NCBI RefSeq assembly: GCF_040538665.1
Contig: NZ_JBEWXT010000001.1
Coordinates: 1,824,501-1,888,500, forward strand
Reading direction: 5' to 3'
DNA from: Aureibaculum sp. 2308TA14-22
GTDB lineage: Bacteria > Bacteroidota > Bacteroidia > Flavobacteriales > Flavobacteriaceae
Length of the DNA stretch: 64,000 nt
The notes under the pieces are model-generated. The model made no database searches. It saw only the letters and a list, made by a program, of their open reading frames with translations, and had not been told where the DNA came from. Both the position numbers and the translations under genes were made by a program. Shown here one piece after another: positions 19,002 through 27,706 of the stretch; position 1 is the first letter of the stretch, and each line of letters starts with the position of its first letter.

Positions 19002-19763
19002 ATGATTTCAGTTGTTATTCTTGGGTCGGGCAATGTTGCAAACCACCTAACCAAGGTTTTTTACAAGGCAGATGGAATTCATTTACAACAAGTCTATGCC
19101 CGCAATAAATCATCATTAAATTTACTTAACACTGAAATTGAAACAACTGATAATTTATCAAAATTAGCTGATGCAGATGTTTATATCATTGCTATTTCTG
19201 ACGATTCCATTTCAGAATTTTCCGCTCAACTTAATTTGAAAAATAAGTTAGTAGTACACACATCGGGCAGTGCATCTATAAGTGCATTAAAAGCAACAGC
19301 AAATAAAGGTGTTTTCTACCCTGTGCAAACCTTTTCCGTACTCCACAATGTTGATTTTAGTGAAGTCCCTGTTTGTATAGAAACTGAAAACAATGATGAT
19401 TTGTTATTGTTGGAAAAAGTTGCTAGCTCAATTACAAAGCATGTGTATTTTATTGACTCAGCACAGCGGAAGTATTTACATATTTCGGCAGTTTTCATCA
19501 ATAATTTCGTTAATCATATTTATAAAGCTGGTTATGATATTTGTGCCAAAAATTCAATACCCTTTCAAATTTTACATCCATTGATTATTGAAACCGCTGA
19601 AAAAATTACACATATAAATCCAAGTTCTGTGCAAACGGGTCCTGCAAAAAGAGGCGATAAAAAAACCATAAATAAACATCTTAAATTATTGGATGGTAAA
19701 GAAAAAGAAATTTATGACTTATTAACCCAATCTATACAAAAAACTTATGGAAAAAAGCTATAA
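19002..19763 (+). CDS. Rossmann-like and DUF2520 domain protein
   Basis: This 253-residue protein has an N-terminal NAD(P)-binding fold (VVILGSGNVANHLTKVF). A C-terminal DUF2520 helical domain follows from about residue 125 (FIDSAQRKYLHISAVFINNFVNHIY). It resembles pyrroline-5-carboxylate reductase or ketopantoate reductase in layout, but the reaction is not known. It overlaps the next gene (KdsC-like) by 17 bp, an arrangement typical of Bacteroidota. Confidence 0.88.
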   Translation: MISVVILGSGNVANHLTKVFYKADGIHLQQVYARNKSSLNLLNTEIETTDNLSKLADADVYIIAISDDSISEFSAQLNLKNKLVVHTSGSASISALKATANKGVFYPVQTFSVLHNVDFSEVPVCIETENNDDLLLLEKVASSITKHVYFIDSAQRKYLHISAVFINNFVNHIYKAGYDICAKNSIPFQILHPLIIETAEKITHINPSSVQTGPAKRGDKKTINKHLKLLDGKEKEIYDLLTQSIQKTYGKKL

Positions 19764-20274
19764 AGAATTGATGCCCCAGATTACCACTTTTATTTTTGAT
19801 GTGGACGGTGTTTTAACAGATGGGAAAGTGACAATATTCCCTGATGGGCAACTTATTAGATCCATGAACATTAAAGATGGATATGCCTTAAAAACTGCAG
19901 TGGAAAATGGTTATAACGTATGTATAATTTCTGGAGGAACCAATGAAGCCGTTAAATCGCGATTAAGAGGATTAGGAATTACCAATATTTATTTAGGAGC
20001 ACATCATAAAGTGGATCAATTAGAAGAATATTTAGATATTTACAATATTAAGCCAGAAAATGTATTATATATGGGCGATGATATTCCTGATTATCCCGTT
20101 ATGGAAATGATAGGTTTACCAACATGCCCAAAAGATGCCGTACAAGAAATTCAGAATATTTCGTTGTATATATCACAAAAAAAGGGCGGAAATGGATGTG
20201 TTAGAGACGTTATTGAACAAGTGATGAAGGTGCAGGATAAATGGAACATAAATTTTGATGCTAAGCTAGATTAG
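19747..20274 (+). CDS. KdsC-like HAD phosphatase (KDO 8-phosphate phosphatase)
   Basis: This 175-residue C0-type HAD phosphatase lacks a cap domain. The nucleophile motif is FDVDGVLTDGK (Asp18, Asp20), followed by IISGG and the metal-site MGDDIPDYPVM. It has the length and the KDGYALKTA and SRLRGLG signatures of KdsC, which dephosphorylates KDO 8-phosphate for lipopolysaccharide synthesis. It is placed after the DUF2520 gene and 6 bp before the YihY gene, in one operon. Substrate assignment rests on family resemblance. Confidence 0.88.
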   Translation: MEKSYKELMPQITTFIFDVDGVLTDGKVTIFPDGQLIRSMNIKDGYALKTAVENGYNVCIISGGTNEAVKSRLRGLGITNIYLGAHHKVDQLEEYLDIYNIKPENVLYMGDDIPDYPVMEMIGLPTCPKDAVQEIQNISLYISQKKGGNGCVRDVIEQVMKVQDKWNINFDAKLD

Positions 20275-20280
20275 CTAAAT

Positions 20281-21216
20281 ATGACCACAGAAGAGAAATT
20301 ATTGAAAATCCCGATAATAGGTTGGTTCGTTACACTTTTTAAAAAGATTAAAGTTCTAGGTTTAGAAGGCATGTCTTTATACAATGTGTTAGAAATGTAT
20401 GCTTTAGGAATTGTAAGAGGTGCATTAACAGCCAGAGCTGGCGGTATTGCTTTTAGTTTTTTTATGGCATTGTTCCCTTTTGCCCTATTTATTTTAACAC
20501 TTATTCCGTATATCTCTATTGAAGGGTTTCAAGAAGGGTTTGTAGATTTTATCCATCAAGCATTACCACCACAGACTTTTGAAGCGGTTGACTCCGTTCT
20601 AAAAGATATTACCAATAATAAATATGGAGGGTTGCTTTCTTTTGGATTTATTTTTTCTATAATTTTAATGACCAACGGTGTTAATGCCCTTTTTGGCGGA
20701 TTTGAATATAGCTATCACAAATTACAAACTCGTTCCATAATAAGACAGTTTTTAGTTTCAATGGCCATATCTATTATATTGGCATTATTGTTGTTTGTTA
20801 CAGTAGCAGTAATTATTTACTTTGAAATTGCAATTAGCAACTTTAAAGAAAAAGGATATGTTTCTGATGATTTATTTTGGATAGACATGGGCAGATATGT
20901 TATAGTACTGGCCATGATACTGATAACGGTGGCACTATTCTATTTTTTTGGCACCAAAGAAGGAAGACAAGTTTCTTTCTTTTCTCCAGGTGCTATTTTA
21001 ACCACCTTATTATTGCTGCTAAATTTTAAAATTTTTGGTATATATGTGCGTAAATTTGCCCAGTATAACGAACTCTATGGAGCGGTTGGAACAGTTTTAG
21101 TTTTAATGTTGTTTATATGGCTGAACTCCATTATACTCTTACTGGGTTTTGAACTAAACGCCGCTATTATCGGACTAAAAAGGAATATTAAAGCCAAAAA
21201 CAGTATTGAGAATTAA
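20281..21216 (+). CDS. YihY/BrkB-family inner membrane protein
   Basis: This 311-residue protein has about six membrane helices. The family's N-terminal RGALTARAGGIAFSFFMALFP stretch and the C-terminal YGAVGTVLVLMLFIWLNSIILLLGFELNA block are present. The family was once annotated as RNase BN, which is now known to be wrong. Its function is unknown. It follows KdsC and abuts the thioredoxin-like gene with no gap. Confidence 0.9.
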   Translation: MTTEEKLLKIPIIGWFVTLFKKIKVLGLEGMSLYNVLEMYALGIVRGALTARAGGIAFSFFMALFPFALFILTLIPYISIEGFQEGFVDFIHQALPPQTFEAVDSVLKDITNNKYGGLLSFGFIFSIILMTNGVNALFGGFEYSYHKLQTRSIIRQFLVSMAISIILALLLFVTVAVIIYFEIAISNFKEKGYVSDDLFWIDMGRYVIVLAMILITVALFYFFGTKEGRQVSFFSPGAILTTLLLLLNFKIFGIYVRKFAQYNELYGAVGTVLVLMLFIWLNSIILLLGFELNAAIIGLKRNIKAKNSIEN

Positions 21217-21681
21217 ATGAGAAAAATAGCCTACATAATAGTTTTAGTTTTAATCTGTTCTGTAACCTTAACTGCACAAAACAAAAAGTCAATTGATTTG
21301 AATTGGCAAACTGATTTTGAAAAAGCAAAAGAGTTGGCTACTTCAGAAGACAAGCATATACTCATTTATTTTACTGGATATGACAGGACAGATTCTTGTC
21401 AAATGTTAAATGAGGATTTTTTCTATACGGAAAAATTTCAAAAAATAGCAAAAGAACATTTGATATTGGTTAGGGTAAACGAACCTATGAGAGAAGATGC
21501 TATTTCTGACCAACAGAAAAAAAAGAACGCTATTTTAAGCAAACAGTATCATCAAAAAGTACACCCAACAGTTGTTTTAGCTGACGCTGAAGGAAAGTTA
21601 ATTGGAATGATTGAAAGTTACAATTATTTACGTGATACCAGTAAACATTATGGGTTGTTGGAAAAGGTTGTTGAGGAATAA
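21217..21681 (+). CDS. Secreted thioredoxin-like protein without a CxxC site
   Basis: This 154-residue protein has a Sec signal (IIVLVLICSVTLTAQ) and a thioredoxin-fold N-terminal region (WQTDFEKAKELATSEDKHILIYFTG). The position expected for the catalytic CxxC reads DSCQM, with only one cysteine. It therefore cannot work as a normal dithiol oxidoreductase; a monothiol or chaperone-like role is possible. It is the last gene of the 19002-21681 operon. Confidence 0.82.
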   Translation: MRKIAYIIVLVLICSVTLTAQNKKSIDLNWQTDFEKAKELATSEDKHILIYFTGYDRTDSCQMLNEDFFYTEKFQKIAKEHLILVRVNEPMREDAISDQQKKKNAILSKQYHQKVHPTVVLADAEGKLIGMIESYNYLRDTSKHYGLLEKVVEE

Positions 21682-21875
21682 AATCAGAAAAGAGGTTTAT
21701 ATGGGTTTTCTTTCCTAACGAAAGTGACTTATTCATTAATTTTAATTTCCCCTTTCATTTTTGGTATTATAAAGCTAAATAAGGAAATATATCCAAATCT
21801 GAAATCCTAATACCCATATCCAAACTCAATCATTTCATATTTAAACTTCTACTTAAGTATTTTTAAACCATAAAA

Positions 21876-21903
21876 AAACCGTCCTAATTGCTCAGGACGG
21901 TTT
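21876..21903 (-). terminator. Terminator of rpsA
   Basis: AAACCGTCCT and AGGACGGTTT form a perfect stem around AATTGCTC. On the minus strand the stem is followed by a run of T. It lies 23 bp after the rpsA stop codon. Confidence 0.9.
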
Positions 21904-21925
21904 AAATATTATAAGATGTTAATGA

Positions 21926-24214
21926 TTACTTTTTCTTAGCATCCATTTTATCTTTTAAATCAGCTAACGCAGAAATGTCTCCTAACGTAGCTTTTTCTAC
22001 ATTATCCTCCATTTTCTTTTTAGTTGCTCTTACTGTTTTCGCTTCTTGAGCTTTAAAGATAGACGTGTGAGACACTACCAATCTTCTATACTCTTTATTG
22101 AACTCTAACACTTTAAAATCAACCTTATCACCTTTGGCTATTTTAGAACCATCTTCTTTTTCCATATGACGTTGTGGCACAAAAGCCTCAACTCCATCAT
22201 CTCCAAAAGAAACCAACGCACCTTTATCGGTAACCGAAGTTACTTCACCAGGGTGAACTGAATCAATTTGAAACTTATCTTCATAAGCATCCCAAGGATT
22301 TTCAGTAGTTTGTTTATGGCCTAAGTTTAATTTACGTCCTTCTACATCTAATTCCAATACTTCAACAGCCAATTGGTCTCCAACTTTCACAAAATCTGAT
22401 GGATGTTTAACTTTGGTTGTCCAAGACAGATCAGAAATATAAACCAATCCGTCAATACCTTCTTCTAACTCAACAAACACACCAAAATTAGTGTAATTTC
22501 TAACTGTACCCGTGTGCTGAGATCCAACAGGGTATTTAGAAGTTACGTCCGTCCAAGGATCTGGATGTAACTGCTTCATCCCTAAAGACATTTTACGCTC
22601 TTCTCTATCCAAGGTTAAAATAACTGCTTCAACCTCATCACCTACATTTACAAAATCTTGTGCTGAACGTAAATGTGTTGACCATGACATTTCAGATACG
22701 TGAATCAACCCTTCAACGCCTTGGCTTACTTCGATAAACGCACCATAATCAGCAATTATAGCAACTTTACCTTTTACTTTGTCACCAACTTTAAGTTCGT
22801 TATCCAACGCTTCCCAAGGGTGTTTCTGTAATTGTTTTAATCCTAATTGAATTCTAGATTTATTATCGTCAAAATCAAGGATAACCACATTTATTTTCTC
22901 ATCTAGCTCCAATACCTCACTTGGGTGATTGATTCTACTCCAAGATAAGTCGGTAATATGCACTAATCCGTCAACACCACCTAAATCGACAAACACACCA
23001 TAAGAAGTAATGTTTTTAACAATACCTTCTAGTACTTGTCCTTTTTCTAATTGACCTATGATTTCTTTTTTCTGTTCTGCAAGATCAGCTTCAATCAATG
23101 CTTTATGAGAAACTACAACGTTTTTAAATTCGTGATTTACTTTAACCACTTTAAATTCCATTGTTTTATCTACATACTGGTCGTAATCTCTTATCGGCTT
23201 CACATCAATTTGAGAACCTGGTAAAAATGCTTCTATTCCAAAAACATCTACAATCATACCACCCTTAGTTCTGCATTTTATATAACCAGTAACCACTTCT
23301 TGAGTTTCATGTGCAGTATTAACACGTTCCCAAGCTTTAATTACTCTAGCTTTTTTGTGCGATAACACCAGTTGTCCGGTGCTATCTTCACGCTTGTCAA
23401 CCAATACCTCTACAGTATCACCAACTGCTAAACTTGGATTGTATCTAAATTCGTTTAAAGATATTACACCTTCAGATTTTGAATTAATATCGATAATAGC
23501 CTCTCTATCAGTTAATCTGATAACTTCACCATCAATAACTTGACGCTCCTCAACAAAACCAACAGTTCCTTTAAGGGCTTCGTCAAATTCTTCTAACTTC
23601 TTATCATCGACTGCCTCAATACCTTCTTCGTATTTATGCCAATCGAAATTGTCTAAAAACTCTTGCGTATTTTTTGGAGCAGGCTCAGCTTCTTTTTCTT
23701 CTTCAACTTCGGCAACAACTTCTTTTTCTTCTTTAGCAGAAACTTCTTCTACAACTTCTTCTTTCTTTTCTTCCTTTTTCGGAGCTTCTTTCTTCTCTGC
23801 TTTTGGAGTCTCTTTTGCTACTTCCTCCTCTTTCTTTTCAGCTTTTGGAGCTTCTTTTTCCTCTTCTTTAGTATCTTCGGCATAAACAGCTTGTGCTCCT
23901 AATTCTTCAACCAAAATGGTATAGAAAATTGCTCTGTACTTATTTCTGTTTGAAGAACCAATAATTTCAATAGCTTTTTTGATAGCTTCATCCAATTTTT
24001 CAGAATTTTCTAATCCTAATTTTTTGATTAAAAAATTCTTCTTTACAGTCTCTAATTCCTTCGAATCAGAACTTGATACTTTTTCAGCATCTGTTTTGTA
24101 AATTGATGGACCTAATCCTTTGGTTACACTTGCTAATAAATCAGTATCTAGTTTTAATCCTAATTTGTTAACCTCTTCGGTGTATTGGTCAATTTTTTCT
24201 TGTAGTTTAGACAT
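21926..24214 (-). CDS. rpsA: 30S ribosomal protein S1 with an N-terminal DUF2853-like domain
   Basis: This 762-residue protein has three parts. Residues 1 to about 113 (VTKGLGPSIY, NFLIKKLGLE, SSNRNKYRAIFYTILVEE) match my memory of free-standing DUF2853 proteins. Residues about 114-185 are a low-complexity Lys/Glu/Ala linker. From about residue 210 there are six S1 RNA-binding domains, the middle ones with the GVFVDL, GLVHITDLSW and DEEKMSLG-type signatures. S1 holds mRNA on the ribosome. In bacteria with weak Shine-Dalgarno use, such as Bacteroidota, it matters for initiation. The fusion is continuous in frame with no start-like ATG before the S1 part. Confidence 0.93.
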   Translation of the reverse strand: MSKLQEKIDQYTEEVNKLGLKLDTDLLASVTKGLGPSIYKTDAEKVSSSDSKELETVKKNFLIKKLGLENSEKLDEAIKKAIEIIGSSNRNKYRAIFYTILVEELGAQAVYAEDTKEEEKEAPKAEKKEEEVAKETPKAEKKEAPKKEEKKEEVVEEVSAKEEKEVVAEVEEEKEAEPAPKNTQEFLDNFDWHKYEEGIEAVDDKKLEEFDEALKGTVGFVEERQVIDGEVIRLTDREAIIDINSKSEGVISLNEFRYNPSLAVGDTVEVLVDKREDSTGQLVLSHKKARVIKAWERVNTAHETQEVVTGYIKCRTKGGMIVDVFGIEAFLPGSQIDVKPIRDYDQYVDKTMEFKVVKVNHEFKNVVVSHKALIEADLAEQKKEIIGQLEKGQVLEGIVKNITSYGVFVDLGGVDGLVHITDLSWSRINHPSEVLELDEKINVVILDFDDNKSRIQLGLKQLQKHPWEALDNELKVGDKVKGKVAIIADYGAFIEVSQGVEGLIHVSEMSWSTHLRSAQDFVNVGDEVEAVILTLDREERKMSLGMKQLHPDPWTDVTSKYPVGSQHTGTVRNYTNFGVFVELEEGIDGLVYISDLSWTTKVKHPSDFVKVGDQLAVEVLELDVEGRKLNLGHKQTTENPWDAYEDKFQIDSVHPGEVTSVTDKGALVSFGDDGVEAFVPQRHMEKEDGSKIAKGDKVDFKVLEFNKEYRRLVVSHTSIFKAQEAKTVRATKKKMEDNVEKATLGDISALADLKDKMDAKKK

Positions 24215-24336
24215 GTGGTCTAATTGAGTTTGTATTTTATTGAAATTCAGATTATTAACGATAATTTCAATAAAAGAGTTTATATTATTTTTTTCTTTAA
24301 AATCCCTTTCTAAATCTGTACTCGTAAAAAGGAGTG

Positions 24337-24367
24337 CAAAAGTATTGATTTTTTCTTAATCTAACAA
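24337..24367 (-). promoter_or_regulatory. Probable rpsA promoter
   Basis: On the minus strand a -33-like TTG (24365-24367) is followed after 20 bp by TACTTTTG (24337-24344), which fits TAnnTTTG. The resulting leader is about 115 nt, long for this genome. Autogenous control of S1 through its leader is possible, but no specific fold was identified. Confidence 0.55.
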
Positions 24368-24459
24368 TAAGAAAGTCAAATAAATATGAGTGATATGTAA
24401 AGGATTTAGCCAACAATTGCCCAAATTAATTAATTTACAAATTTTTTATACTAATTTCT

Positions 24460-24503
24460 ATGACAAATATCATTGTATAATTATAGTTTGATTTCTAAAT
24501 TTA
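24460..24503 (+). promoter_or_regulatory. Fnr-type box and -7 element of usp1
   Basis: ATGACAAATATCAT (24460-24473) is a palindrome whose centre lies 36.5 bp before the last base of TAAATTTA (24496-24503). That element matches TAnnTTTG except at the last position. The same geometry is seen at hemN, nos, ccoS, ccoI and ccoG. The predicted leader is about 22 nt. Confidence 0.7.
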
Positions 24504-24530
24504 TGGACATAATTTTTAAGTCAAACTGTC

Positions 24531-25388
24531 ATGAGAAATATACTTTATGCTACTGATTATTCAAAAAATTCCATTACCGCGTTAAAATACGCTTATCAAT
24601 TAAGTACTAAAATTAATGCCCAGTTGACGGTAATTCATGTATTTCATTATCCAACCACATTAATTGATATGGTTAGTAATGCTGAACCCAACTTTGGTGT
24701 AAACTATTACAAAAAACACACCTCAAAATTACAGCAATTCTGTAATGATTATTTAGGTTATGAACTGAAAAATGTAAACGTAGAAGCCATTGAAAATAAT
24801 TCAGTACTAAATGCCATTATTACAAAGGCTAAAGAATTAGATCCATTATTTATAGTAGTTGGGACTAAAGGTCAAAGTTCATTAAAAGATTTAATTATGG
24901 GTAATACCACAAAAAATTTGATTGAAAATGGTTTATTTCCAGTGCTATCTATACCTAACAAAAAAAGAATCTCAAGTTTTAAAACAATTGTTTATGCTAC
25001 TGCCTTTGAAGAAGATGATATAAATGCAATTTGCAAATTAGCAGAAATTGCTAAACCTCTAAACGCTGAAATAAAAGTAGTACACGTCTCTTCGGAAAAA
25101 GATTATTCTGGTAAGGTTCAAATGGAATGGTTTAAAGAAATGTTAAACAATAAAATAGATTATAAAAATATAAGTTTTGACATTGATATTTCAAATGATA
25201 TTTTTAATTCACTAAGGTTATACGCAGATAATACTGAAGCAGATTTAATTGCAATGTTAGACCGTAAAAAAGGCGGATTTCTTAAAAATCTTTTGAATAA
25301 AGATACGGTACAAAAAATGAATGATTACGGAAAATATCCGCTTATCAGTTTTAACGTAAGTAATTGCTTAAAGTTAAACTTTTATTGA
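24531..25388 (+). CDS. Tandem universal stress protein (usp1)
   Basis: This 285-residue protein has two UspA domains. The first (MRNILYATDYSKNSITALKYAYQLS) ends in the nucleotide-binding GTKGQSSLKDLIMGNTTKNLIE, with the G-2X-G-9X-G(S/T) pattern. The second (FKTIVYATAFEEDDINAICKLAEIA) has lost that motif. It is the first of four such genes in 4 kb and has an Fnr-type promoter. It probably belongs to the low-oxygen response; its exact role is unknown. Confidence 0.9.
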   Translation: MRNILYATDYSKNSITALKYAYQLSTKINAQLTVIHVFHYPTTLIDMVSNAEPNFGVNYYKKHTSKLQQFCNDYLGYELKNVNVEAIENNSVLNAIITKAKELDPLFIVVGTKGQSSLKDLIMGNTTKNLIENGLFPVLSIPNKKRISSFKTIVYATAFEEDDINAICKLAEIAKPLNAEIKVVHVSSEKDYSGKVQMEWFKEMLNNKIDYKNISFDIDISNDIFNSLRLYADNTEADLIAMLDRKKGGFLKNLLNKDTVQKMNDYGKYPLISFNVSNCLKLNFY

Positions 25389-25403
25389 TACACAAACAAT
25401 TAG

Positions 25404-25447
25404 CCGATATATATCATTTGATTTACGAATCTATTATGGTTATTTTA
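25404..25447 (+). promoter_or_regulatory. Possible degenerate Fnr-type box upstream of usp2
   Basis: CCGATATATATCAT (25404-25417) keeps the right half (TATCAT) and 10 of 14 positions of the box. A TTATTTTA sequence ends at 25447, exactly 36.5 bp from its centre. Both parts are weak. The constant spacing is the only reason to list it. Confidence 0.35.
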
Positions 25448-25471
25448 TAGTATCGAAAAAAATAAGACATC

Positions 25472-26317
25472 ATGAAAAATATACTCTTACCTACCGACTT
25501 TTCTGAAAACTCTAAAAACGCTATAAATTATGCGTTAGAACTGTTTAAAGACTCTACTTGCACTTTTTACATTTTAAACACATATACACCGGTTATATAT
25601 AATTATGACTACCAGATGAATACTGGTGGATATTTAGGCGATGTAGTTGATGTGATAAGAAATAATTCACAAGAAAATCTTGAGGAGCTAAAAAAATCCA
25701 TAAAAGAAAAAAACAAAAACCCTAAACACCAGTTTGAATTAATCTCGTCTTTTAGCACACTAACTGATGAAATAGATTTATTGGTTGCCAAGTACAATAT
25801 AGATTTAATAATTATGGGTACAAAAGGAGCATCAGGTGTCAAAGAAGTTTTATTTGGCACAAATACCATTCATACTATCAAAAAGGTAAAATGCCCAGTT
25901 TTGGCAATACCTGATGGCTTTTTCTTTGAACAACCAAAAGATATTCTTTTCCCGACAGATTATAAGATTGATTTTACGCCTGGGCATATAGACATTCTTG
26001 ACACAATAAGTAGCCTCTTTAATTCTAAAGTTCACATACTACATGTCTCATCAAACAGAGCATTAAATGAAACAGAAAATACTCATAAAGAGAAATTAAA
26101 TAATTTATTAAGTGACACAAACAAGGAATTTTATAATGTTAAAGATCAGGAAATTACACAAGCCATAAACGAGTTTCAAAAAACTACATACGTACACTTG
26201 TTAATGATGATAAAAAACAAACACACGTTTTTAGAAAACCTGTTCTTTAAAAAAGTGATTCATCAAATCGGATTCCATCTAACAATACCCTTTTTAGTAG
26301 TGCCCTCAGAATTTTAA
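25472..26317 (+). CDS. Tandem universal stress protein (usp2)
   Basis: This 281-residue two-domain UspA protein has domain 1 from MKNILLPTDFSENSKNAINYALELF to MGTKGASGVKEVLFGTNTIHTI, which keeps the ATP-binding glycine pattern. Domain 2 starts at DILFPTDYKIDF and is degenerate. The gene is 10 bp upstream of usp3, so they form an operon. It is more similar in layout to usp3 and usp4 (ILLPTDFSENA) than to usp1, suggesting successive local duplications. Confidence 0.9.
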   Translation: MKNILLPTDFSENSKNAINYALELFKDSTCTFYILNTYTPVIYNYDYQMNTGGYLGDVVDVIRNNSQENLEELKKSIKEKNKNPKHQFELISSFSTLTDEIDLLVAKYNIDLIIMGTKGASGVKEVLFGTNTIHTIKKVKCPVLAIPDGFFFEQPKDILFPTDYKIDFTPGHIDILDTISSLFNSKVHILHVSSNRALNETENTHKEKLNNLLSDTNKEFYNVKDQEITQAINEFQKTTYVHLLMMIKNKHTFLENLFFKKVIHQIGFHLTIPFLVVPSEF

Positions 26318-26327
26318 AGTAATTTAT

Positions 26328-27173
26328 ATGAAAAATATCTTAATACCTACCGATTTTTCTGATAATGCTTGGGATGCTTTGCTTTATGCTATAAGACTAT
26401 ACGATAACGTTCCCTCCCGCTTTTATATATTAAATACCTTCCAGATTGGTACTTCAAGGACAACTAATAGAATGTCTAGTAAAAGAGGTACAAAACTTTT
26501 TCGTGTACTTCAAGAAGAATCTGAAAAAGGATTACAAAAAATTCAAAATTATTTGAATGAAAATTTATTAAATGACAATCATGAATATAAGACCCTATCG
26601 AAAACAGGTGATTTATATATTAATTTAAAGCAAATAGTCTCTCAAAATAACATTGATATAATTATAATGGGAACCACTGGTGCTACCGGTGCTAAAGAGA
26701 TATTTATGGGAAGTAATGCTGTCAAAGTAATCAACAATATTGACCTTTGTCCAGTATTGACTGTACCTAAAAATTATGACTTTAATGAATTGAAAAATAT
26801 TGCTTTTGCTACAGATTTAAAAAAGAAATTCAGTGCTTTGGAACTATCTAGTTTAATCGAATTACAAACTATTTATCAGTGTGAAATTAGTATTTTACAC
26901 GTAAAAGAATATGATAATTTAGATGAAAATCAGCTCATAGAATTGGCACATATAAAATCGCTATTCCACAATGAATCATTAACCCATTATAAAGAAATAG
27001 GTCTAAATGGTAATGTTGCCAAAACAATCATTGAATTTAGCGAAAAACACAATGTTGATTTAGTTTGTTTAGTAAATCACGAAAAAAAATTCTTGCAAAA
27101 ATTAATGCAAGAAGCCGTGGTTAAAAAAGTTAATTTCAGAAGTGAAATACCAATATTGACTATACCAATGTGA
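26328..27173 (+). CDS. Tandem universal stress protein (usp3)
   Basis: This 281-residue two-domain UspA protein begins MKNILIPTDFSDNAWDALLYAIRLY. Its first domain has the nucleotide-binding loop MGTTGATGAKEIFMGSNAVKVI; the second domain lacks it. It is cotranscribed with usp2. It is followed by a convergent FMN-binding protein gene, with a 59-bp gap that holds nothing recognisable. Confidence 0.9.
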   Translation: MKNILIPTDFSDNAWDALLYAIRLYDNVPSRFYILNTFQIGTSRTTNRMSSKRGTKLFRVLQEESEKGLQKIQNYLNENLLNDNHEYKTLSKTGDLYINLKQIVSQNNIDIIIMGTTGATGAKEIFMGSNAVKVINNIDLCPVLTVPKNYDFNELKNIAFATDLKKKFSALELSSLIELQTIYQCEISILHVKEYDNLDENQLIELAHIKSLFHNESLTHYKEIGLNGNVAKTIIEFSEKHNVDLVCLVNHEKKFLQKLMQEAVVKKVNFRSEIPILTIPM

Positions 27174-27232
27174 TTTTAAAAATTGAACAATATAAACTCT
27201 AGCAGAGGACTAATTTATTTGGTAACAAGATA

Positions 27233-27688
27233 CTACGTTCTTCGTTTTCTACCAGTAATTTCAATATCTTTAACTTGATACACAATAGGCGTTTTTCCTT
27301 GATAGGCTTTGCTCGAAAATTCGTTGATGAAATCCATTTTTTTATGTTCTTTTATCCTGATTAGTTCTTTTACACCTCTGGAAAAATCGTGAAGCTTAGC
27401 TTTAGAATTAATCCCTTCCAATTCATTAAACCTCCCGTGTACTAAAACTGAATTCCAATCATTTACAGACCTTATTTCAGTAACTAACATTGATACCCAA
27501 TAATAGTTTCGCATCGCTTTTATTTTATGACCATCGGCCGAGTAAAAAAGTAAATTATTACTATTTCTATCAAAAAAATAAGTAACAGGTACTACATAAG
27601 GAGTGTTTTGTGCTATATATGACAAATAACCTATATAGTTATTCTCTAGAATAATAATTGATTCTTTTGTGCCTATTTTTTTTATCAT
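27233..27688 (-). CDS. Pyridoxamine 5'-phosphate oxidase-like FMN-binding protein
   Basis: This 151-residue split-barrel flavin-binding family protein is recognisable from YIGYLSYIAQNTPYVVPVTYFFDRNSN, FYSADGHKIKAMR and VLVHGRFNELEG. It resembles the pyridoxamine 5'-phosphate oxidase/NimA-like group, which reduces or binds flavins, heme or nitro compounds. It lies 18 bp downstream of usp4 on the same strand, so it probably shares that gene's Fnr-controlled promoter. The reaction is unknown. Confidence 0.83.
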   Translation of the reverse strand: MIKKIGTKESIIILENNYIGYLSYIAQNTPYVVPVTYFFDRNSNNLLFYSADGHKIKAMRNYYWVSMLVTEIRSVNDWNSVLVHGRFNELEGINSKAKLHDFSRGVKELIRIKEHKKMDFINEFSSKAYQGKTPIVYQVKDIEITGRKRRT

Positions 27689-27706
27689 AACCTTTTTTTA
27701 AAATTC

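Noticed and set aside
23649-23902. Two overlapping plus-strand frames rich in Ser or Phe
   Set aside because: They are antisense to the Lys/Glu/Ala-rich linker of S1. The repeats GAA/AAA read as TTC/TTT on the other strand, which removes stops by composition alone.
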